Part shown: piece by piece, positions 1 to 6,240 of the stretch | How the letters are laid out: every line of letters begins with the position of its first letter | Position numbering within the stretch: the first letter of the stretch is position 1 | Assembly: GCA_943331415.1 (NCBI GenBank) | Contig: CALQLM010000081.1 | Location: forward strand, 1-6,240 | DNA length: 6,240 nt | Reading direction: 5' to 3' | DNA from: Bifidobacterium breve | Lineage (GTDB): Bacteria > Actinomycetota > Actinomycetes > Mycobacteriales > Mycobacteriaceae | The notes under the pieces: generated by a model | The model's database searches: none | Seen by the model: the letters and a program-made list of their open reading frames with translations, nothing else | What the model was told of the DNA's origin: nothing | Program-made: the position numbers and the translations under genes

Positions 1-2631
<2,631 letters not shown>

Positions 2632-2652
2632 GCCCGGCCGGTGCCCCGGGGC
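2632..2652 (+). terminator. Weak GC-rich inverted repeat after guaB1
   Basis: Just after the guaB1 stop, CCCGG (2633-2637) can pair with CCGGG (2646-2650) across an 8-nt loop. The same stretch contains the palindromes CCGGCCGG (2634-2641) and GCCCCGGGGC (2643-2652). There is no U-tract. Mycobacterial terminators often lack one, but a 5-bp stem is weak, so this is only a possible terminator or pause site at the boundary between the gnd1-guaB1 pair and the CNNM genes. Confidence 0.2.
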
Positions 2653-2655
2653 AGC

Positions 2656-2661
2656 TAATAT
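2656..2661 (+). promoter_or_regulatory. Candidate -10 hexamer (TAATAT) for the CNNM gene pair
   Basis: TAATAT fits the mycobacterial SigA-type TANNNT -10 consensus and is an AT-rich island in a GC-rich gap. It predicts a transcription start near the G at 2668. No convincing -35 lies 16-18 nt upstream, since that region is all C/G. A start here would give a leader of about 133 nt before the CNNM gene, containing a Shine-Dalgarno, a possible short ORF and a hairpin. Confidence 0.4.
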
Positions 2662-2693
2662 CAGTCTGTCGCGACGAACGGAAGGGAATCTCA

Positions 2694-2804
2694 GTGCCGC
2701 AGGTCCCACTCGTGGTTTCCTGCCCGCTGTCTGAGGACTCCGACGCCGAACCCTCTTCTAGTCAGCCGGGCTCGGGGCCCGGCGAGATGAGGCGGACGCG
2801 GTGA
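2694..2804 (+). CDS. Possible 36-aa leader ORF upstream of the CNNM gene
   Basis: This is a short frame from GTG 2694 to TGA 2802-2804. It is preceded at 7 nt by the purine-rich GGAAGGG (2680-2686), which could serve as a ribosome binding site. The stop overlaps the downstream GTG start as GTGA (2801-2804), the arrangement typical of translational coupling. The peptide would begin [10 protein letters not shown], be rich in Ser, Pro and Gly in the middle, and end in MRRTR. I recognise no family. About 29 of 36 codons end in G or C, which is not decisive in DNA of this composition, and the tct tct agt run is atypical for a highly expressed mycobacterial gene. It may be a regulatory leader peptide or a chance frame. 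If the promoter at 2656 is real, this would be the first ORF on the transcript. Confidence 0.3.
   Translation: MPQVPLVVSCPLSEDSDAEPSSSQPGSGPGEMRRTR
2765..2783 (+). promoter_or_regulatory. 7-bp GC hairpin in the leader of the CNNM gene
   Basis: GCCGGGC (2765-2771) is perfectly complementary to GCCCGGC (2777-2783), with the 5-nt loop TCGGG. All seven pairs are G-C, and one further U-G pair could shorten the loop. It ends 17 nt before the GTG at 2801 and just before that gene's Shine-Dalgarno (TGAGG, 2788-2792). There is no following T-run, so it is not a standard intrinsic terminator. It could act as a pause, attenuation or translation-coupling structure, since ribosomes on the leader ORF would have to unfold it. 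Confidence 0.35.
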
Positions 2805-4183
2805 GTGCCGTCTCGGTGATTCTGAGCCTGCTCGGCTTCGTCGCGCTCACGCTGGGGACAGCGGTGTTTGTGGCGGCCGAATTCTCCCTGACCGCGCTGG
2901 AGCGCAGCACGGTCGATGCCAATGCCCGCACGGGCGGCAAACGGGACAAAATGGTGCAGCGCGCGCACCGCACATTGTCGTTCCAACTCTCCGGTGCACA
3001 GATCGGCATCTCGATAACAACACTGATCACCGGCTTACTGGCCGAGCCGGTGATCGCACGACTGCTGGCGCCGGTACTGGTTGCGGCCCGGATGCCTGAA
3101 CGGTGGGTCGATGGCACCGCATTGATCATCTCGCTGTTCATCGCGACCTCGGTGTCGATGGTATTCGGTGAATTGGTGGCCCAGTACCTCGCGGTGGCAG
3201 TACCACTGCCGACCGCCCGGCTGGTGTCTGGTCCCCAGGTGCTGTTCTCGGCGGCTTTCACCCCGCTGATCAAGCTGACCAATGGCACGGCCAACCGGCT
3301 GCTGCGGCGTCTCGGTATCGAGCCTGCTGATGAACTGAGCTCGGCGCGCTCACCGCAGGAACTGGTCTCGCTGGTGCGCACCTCGGCCAGACAGGGCTCG
3401 CTGGACCAGCCCACGGCCAATCTGGTGGATCGCTCGCTGCAATTCGGAGCGCGTATCGCCGAGGAGTTCATGACGCCACGATCCAAGATCGAAGCGCTCG
3501 GCACCGACGACACCGTGGCCGATCTGCTGGTCAAGGTCCGCCAGACCGGGCACTCCCGCTTCCCGGTCACCAAGGGCGATCTCGACGAGACCATCGGCGT
3601 CGTGCATCTCAAACAGGTCTTCGAGATACCGCACGCCCAACGGGTCATGACCAAGCTCGGCAAGCTGGCAGTACCCGTCCCCGTGGTCCCGTCGACATTG
3701 GATGGCGACGCCCTCATGGAGCAGATCCGGGCCAGCGGGCTGCAAACCGCTCTGGTCGCAGACGAATACGGCGGGATCGCCGGCATGGTGACCGTTGAGG
3801 ATCTGATCGAGGAGATCGTCGGCGATATTCGTGACGAGCACGATGAATCGACGCCTGATGTCGTGACGATCGTTGGCGGACATCGGGTTTCGGGTTTATT
3901 ACGAATCGACGAGATCGCCGATGCAACCGGGTTTCGCGCTCCGGAGGGTGATTACGAAACCATCGGGGGGCTGGTCATGGCTGTGCTTGGCCACATCCCC
4001 ACCGAAGGTGAATCGGTAGAACTCACCGCGTTCGACCCCGATGCGCCGCCGGACCGACCGCCTCGTTGGCGGGCAATGGTGGCCCGGATGGATGGTCGCC
4101 GCATTGATCTCCTCGACCTGGTCAAGGTTGCCGCTCGCCATGACGCCGGACTCGATGGGAACGGGGGCTTCCCCGATGGGTGA
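2801..4183 (+). CDS. CNNM/CorC-type membrane protein with CBS pair (Rv1842c-like)
   Basis: This is a 460-residue integral membrane protein of the CNNM/CorC family, often annotated as hemolysin-like or HlyC/CorC. Family members bind or transport Mg2+ and related divalent cations, with CBS domains sensing adenine nucleotide. Domains: DUF21/CNNM at about residues 1-200, with hydrophobic segments near 4-25, 62-90, 103-133 and 140-160, and the family phrases VFVAAEF and GAQIGI; a CBS pair at about 221-340, with EEFMTPR, HSRFPV and the canonical DEYGG (residues 321-325) plus [11 protein letters not shown]; and a CorC_HlyC domain at about 355-450, ending in RIDLLDLV. The GTG at 2801 is the only start after an in-frame TAG at 2759, and TGAGG lies 8 nt upstream. 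The usual GExxPK motif reads GELVAQ here (residues 123-128). The last 8 nt overlap the next gene, a paralogue. Family membership is clear, but the transported ion is not. Confidence 0.93.
   Translation: MSAVSVILSLLGFVALTLGTAVFVAAEFSLTALERSTVDANARTGGKRDKMVQRAHRTLSFQLSGAQIGISITTLITGLLAEPVIARLLAPVLVAARMPERWVDGTALIISLFIATSVSMVFGELVAQYLAVAVPLPTARLVSGPQVLFSAAFTPLIKLTNGTANRLLRRLGIEPADELSSARSPQELVSLVRTSARQGSLDQPTANLVDRSLQFGARIAEEFMTPRSKIEALGTDDTVADLLVKVRQTGHSRFPVTKGDLDETIGVVHLKQVFEIPHAQRVMTKLGKLAVPVPVVPSTLDGDALMEQIRASGLQTALVADEYGGIAGMVTVEDLIEEIVGDIRDEHDESTPDVVTIVGGHRVSGLLRIDEIADATGFRAPEGDYETIGGLVMAVLGHIPTEGESVELTAFDPDAPPDRPPRWRAMVARMDGRRIDLLDLVKVAARHDAGLDGNGGFPDG
4163..4174 (+). promoter_or_regulatory. 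Ribosome binding site of the second CNNM gene, possibly masked
   Basis: The purine tract GGGGG (4163-4167) lies 8 nt before ATG 4176 and is the best Shine-Dalgarno for the second CNNM gene. This supports 4176 over the in-frame ATGs at 4140 and 4155. GGGG (4164-4167) can pair with CCCC (4171-4174) over the 3-nt loop CTT, which would hide the site unless ribosomes finishing the upstream gene (stop 4181-4183) open it. Confidence 0.35.
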
Positions 4184-5225
4184 TCTCTTCGCGATCCTGC
4201 TCACCGTGTTGCTGATCGCAGCCAATGCGTTCTTCGTTGCCGCCGAGTTCGCTCTGATCTCAGCTCGTCGCGACCGGTTGGAGGCACTGGCCGAGCAAGG
4301 TAAACGAAGCGCAGTCACAGTGATCCGCGCGGGCGAGAACCTCTCGGTGATGCTGGCCGGTGCCCAGTTGGGCATCACCGTGGGCTCGATTGTTCTCGGC
4401 CGGGTCGGCGAACCGGCCGTGGCACATCTGCTCAGCCCGCTGTTCGAATTGTTCGGTGTCTCCGAGGCGCTGCTGCACACGGTTTCTTTCATCGTGGCGA
4501 TCACGATCGTGGTGATTCTGCATGTGCTACTCGGTGAGATGGTGCCCAAGAACATCGCGCTGGCCGGACCGGAGAAGGCGGCGATGTTGCTCGTGCCGCC
4601 GTACCTGCTGTGGGTCAAAGCGACTCGCCCGGTCATCTCCGTCTACGACTGGTGTGCGCGAATGATCGTGCGGGCCCTCGGTGTCGAACCGAAGACCGAG
4701 TTGGAGAACACCGTGTCGATGGTGGAGTTGGCCGAGATGATCGCGGAGTCCCGATCCGAAGGCCTGCTTGATCCCGAGGAGCACATGCGGCTGTCCCGGG
4801 CGCTGCAGATCCGTAACCGGGTCGCCGGCGATGTGGGGGTACCAGTGGCGCAGATTCGCTCCGTCCCGATCGCGGCGGCCGGATCCGGGCCCCGCGTGGC
4901 CGATATCGAAGAGGCACTGGCAGCCACCGGGTACTCACGATTCCCGGTGGTCGACGGGACGGGTGAGTTCATCGGTTTCGTCCACATCAAGGACATGCTC
5001 GACCTCATCGACCATCCCGGGGCGGTGGTCAGCGCCTCAGCGGTGCGCTTTCTGCCGCGGCTTCCTGCCGCGACGCCGCTTCCCGACGCACTGTCGCGGC
5101 TGCGCCAGAACAACAGTCACCTGGCATTGCTGACCGGCACCGACGACGCGGTCAGCGGACTGCTGGCGTTGGAGGACCTGGTCGAGGATGTGGTGGGAAC
5201 AGTCCGCGACGGGATGCACCGATAG
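4176..5225 (+). CDS. Short CNNM/DUF21 membrane protein with CBS pair (Rv1841c-like)
   Basis: This 349-residue paralogue of the preceding protein belongs to the same CNNM/CorC family (putative divalent-cation transport or sensing, inner membrane). The DUF21 region spans about residues 1-195. It starts with a strongly hydrophobic helix (about 3-25) running into [11 protein letters not shown], followed by [12 protein letters not shown] and an intact GEMVPK motif (residues 120-125). The CBS pair spans about 216-342. CBS1 keeps YSRFPV. CBS2 keeps EDLVEDVVG but has TGTDDAVSG where the family usually has DEYGG. The protein stops right after CBS2, so the CorC_HlyC domain of its neighbour is missing. 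This length matches the ~345-residue M. tuberculosis homologue as I recall it, so it is not a new truncation. ATG 4176 was chosen because it has a purine tract 8 nt upstream and begins at the membrane helix. In-frame ATGs at 4140 and 4155 would add 12 or 7 residues. The 8-nt overlap with the upstream gene implies coupled expression, perhaps of a heteromeric complex. Confidence 0.92.
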   Translation: MGDLFAILLTVLLIAANAFFVAAEFALISARRDRLEALAEQGKRSAVTVIRAGENLSVMLAGAQLGITVGSIVLGRVGEPAVAHLLSPLFELFGVSEALLHTVSFIVAITIVVILHVLLGEMVPKNIALAGPEKAAMLLVPPYLLWVKATRPVISVYDWCARMIVRALGVEPKTELENTVSMVELAEMIAESRSEGLLDPEEHMRLSRALQIRNRVAGDVGVPVAQIRSVPIAAAGSGPRVADIEEALAATGYSRFPVVDGTGEFIGFVHIKDMLDLIDHPGAVVSASAVRFLPRLPAATPLPDALSRLRQNNSHLALLTGTDDAVSGLLALEDLVEDVVGTVRDGMHR

Positions 5226-5228
5226 GAT
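5223..5228 (+). promoter_or_regulatory. Possible -10 hexamer (TAGGAT) for glcB
   Basis: TAGGAT overlaps the TAG stop of the preceding gene and fits TANNNT. It would place transcription start near 5235, giving a leader of about 22 nt that includes the Shine-Dalgarno. No clear -35 is visible in the coding sequence upstream. The gene could instead be read through from the CNNM pair. Confidence 0.25.
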
Positions 5229-5266
5229 CAGTCGACTTTCCTTTAAGGAGGAAAACATGACTGATC
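5226..5266 (+). repeat. Nested inverted repeats enclosing the glcB ribosome binding site and start
   Basis: The outer arms GATCAGTC (5226-5233) and GACTGATC (5259-5266) are a perfect 8-bp inverted repeat separated by 25 nt. Inside it, TTTCCT (5237-5242) can pair with AGGAAA (5249-5254) over the loop TTAAGG. The Shine-Dalgarno (5245-5251) sits in the inner loop and stem, and the G of the ATG is in the outer stem. It could be an mRNA structure limiting glcB translation, or, as DNA, an operator. The right outer arm also encodes part of the glcB N-terminus, so it may be symmetrical by chance. Confidence 0.45.
5245..5251 (+). promoter_or_regulatory. Strong Shine-Dalgarno of glcB
   Basis: AAGGAGG lies 5 nt before ATG 5257. 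It is a near-perfect match to the anti-Shine-Dalgarno and by far the strongest ribosome binding site in the window. It fixes the glcB start. Confidence 0.85.
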
Positions 5267-6240
5267 GGGTCGCAGTGGGAAACCTGCGCGTTGCGCGGAC
5301 GCTGTACGACTTCATCACCACCGAGGCCATACCCGGCACCGGTATCGACCCGGACAGCTTCTGGGCCGGAGTCGACAAGGTGGTCGCCGACCTCGCCGGC
5401 CCCAACGAAGAGTTGCTGGCTCGCCGCGCGGACTTACAGGCCCAGATCGACAAGTGGCACCGCGCGCGCGTTATCGGCGGGATCGACGCCGGTGAGTACC
5501 GGCAGTTCCTGACCGATATCGGATACCTGGTCCCCGAACCGGCCGACTTCACCATCTCGACCTCGGGTGTGGATGCCGAAATCACCTCAACCGCCGGTCC
5601 GCAACTGGTGGTGCCCATTCTCAACGCGCGCTTTGCGCTCAATGCGGCGAACGCGCGCTGGGGTTCGCTCTATGACGCGCTGTACGGCACCGACGTCATC
5701 AGCACCGACGGCGGCGCGGAGCCCGGCTCTGGCTACAACAGAGTGCGTGGCGACACGGTGATCGCCTACGCGAAGCGGTTCCTCGACGATGTCGTTCCGT
5801 TGAGCGCGGGTCAGTACTGCGATGCCACCCGATTTATGGTCTCCGAGGGTGAACTTGAGATCGCACTGGCCGACGGTGATGTCACCGGACTGGCCGACCC
5901 AGGACAGTTCGCCGGATATCTCGGCGACCCGGCCGCACCCACGTCGGTGCTGCTGGTCAATCACGGACTGCATATCGAGATCCAGATCGACCCGGTGTCG
6001 GACATCGGATCGACCGATCCGGCCGGGATCAAGGATGTGGTGTTGGAGTCTGCAGTCACCACGATCATGGACTTCGAGGACTCGGTGGCCGCCGTCGACG
6101 CCGATGACAAGGTGCTCGGCTACCGCAACTGGCTCGGACTCAACCGGGGCGATCTGGCCGAGTCGGTGACCAAGGGCGGCAGCACCTTCACCCGGGTGCT
6201 CAACGATGACCGTTCCTACACCGCCCCCGACGGTGCGGAA
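5257..6240 (+). CDS. glcB: Malate synthase G (3'-partial)
   Basis: Malate synthase condenses glyoxylate with acetyl-CoA to give malate, the second step of the glyoxylate shunt, needed for growth on acetate and fatty acids. The visible part is 328 codons with no stop, running off the right edge. The family protein is about 741 residues, so roughly 44% is present. ATG 5257 follows AAGGAGG and gives [11 protein letters not shown], very like M. tuberculosis GlcB. Seen: an N-terminal helical region (about 1-114, with [13 protein letters not shown]); the highly conserved stretch [31 protein letters not shown], here about residues 114-145, entering the TIM barrel; the inserted alpha/beta region to about 265; and the barrel motif [15 protein letters not shown] with Glu274-Asp275, then GYRNWLGLN. 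The Mg2+ ligands and catalytic Arg and Asp known in this family lie beyond the window edge, so activity cannot be confirmed. In M. tuberculosis H37Rv other genes lie between this gene and the CNNM pair. Here the gap is only 31 nt. Confidence 0.97.
   Translation, partial: MTDRVAVGNLRVARTLYDFITTEAIPGTGIDPDSFWAGVDKVVADLAGPNEELLARRADLQAQIDKWHRARVIGGIDAGEYRQFLTDIGYLVPEPADFTISTSGVDAEITSTAGPQLVVPILNARFALNAANARWGSLYDALYGTDVISTDGGAEPGSGYNRVRGDTVIAYAKRFLDDVVPLSAGQYCDATRFMVSEGELEIALADGDVTGLADPGQFAGYLGDPAAPTSVLLVNHGLHIEIQIDPVSDIGSTDPAGIKDVVLESAVTTIMDFEDSVAAVDADDKVLGYRNWLGLNRGDLAESVTKGGSTFTRVLNDDRSYTAPDGAE

Noticed and set aside
2758..3786. Long minus-strand open frame (342 codons) opposite the first CNNM gene
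   Set aside because: It is antisense to a gene with clear family motifs, its translation is Ser/Arg/Ala-rich without recognisable domains, and long antisense frames are expected in high-GC DNA.
4041..4175. 45-codon N-terminal extension of the second CNNM protein
   Set aside because: It overlaps the coding sequence of the CorC_HlyC domain of the upstream gene, has Trp/Arg-rich out-of-frame character, and the membrane helix begins at the ATG at 4176.
3899..4636. Minus-strand open frame (245 codons) across the CNNM gene overlap
   Set aside because: No recognisable protein. It spans two convincing sense genes and has biased, shadow-like composition.
5037..5642. Minus-strand open frame (201 codons) across the glcB start region
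   Set aside because: It lies opposite the conserved end of the second CNNM protein and the conserved N-terminus of GlcB, and has no family resemblance.

Overview
The window is high-GC, densely packed and entirely plus-strand coding. Gene content and order point to a mycobacterium, most likely a Mycolicibacterium-type or related species rather than the M. tuberculosis complex. The proteins closely resemble, from memory, M. tuberculosis Gnd1 (Rv1844c), GuaB1 (Rv1843c), Rv1842c, Rv1841c and GlcB (Rv1837c), in that order. All long reading frames on the minus strand, and the out-of-frame plus-strand ones, are GC-driven shadows of these genes.

Layout: (1) positions 1-1190 hold the C-terminal ~395 residues of 6-phosphogluconate dehydrogenase, cut by the window edge. 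(2) guaB1 follows after 4 nt, starting at a TTG at 1195. It encodes a CBS-containing IMPDH/GMP-reductase family enzyme, best read as a GMP reductase. (3) A 169-nt gap (2632-2800) holds a candidate -10 hexamer, a Shine-Dalgarno sequence, a possible 36-codon leader ORF whose stop overlaps the next start as GTGA, and a GC-rich hairpin. (4) Two tandem CNNM/CorC-type membrane proteins with CBS pairs overlap by 8 nt. The first (460 aa) has the full DUF21-CBS-CBS-CorC_HlyC architecture. The second (349 aa) has no C-terminal CorC_HlyC domain. (5) After 31 nt, glcB (malate synthase G) starts at 5257 behind a near-perfect Shine-Dalgarno and runs off the right edge after 328 codons.

Functionally the window is mostly core metabolism. 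The pentose phosphate pathway (NADPH and ribulose-5-phosphate) sits beside NADPH-dependent purine interconversion (GMP to IMP), then a pair of putative Mg2+/divalent-cation transport or sensing proteins, then the glyoxylate-shunt enzyme that makes malate. I see no mobile element, CRISPR array, tRNA or rRNA, and no clearly new multi-gene system. The observations most worth checking are small-scale: the nested inverted repeats around the glcB ribosome binding site, the possible leader ORF before the first CNNM gene, and the complementary loss of family motifs in the two CNNM paralogues.
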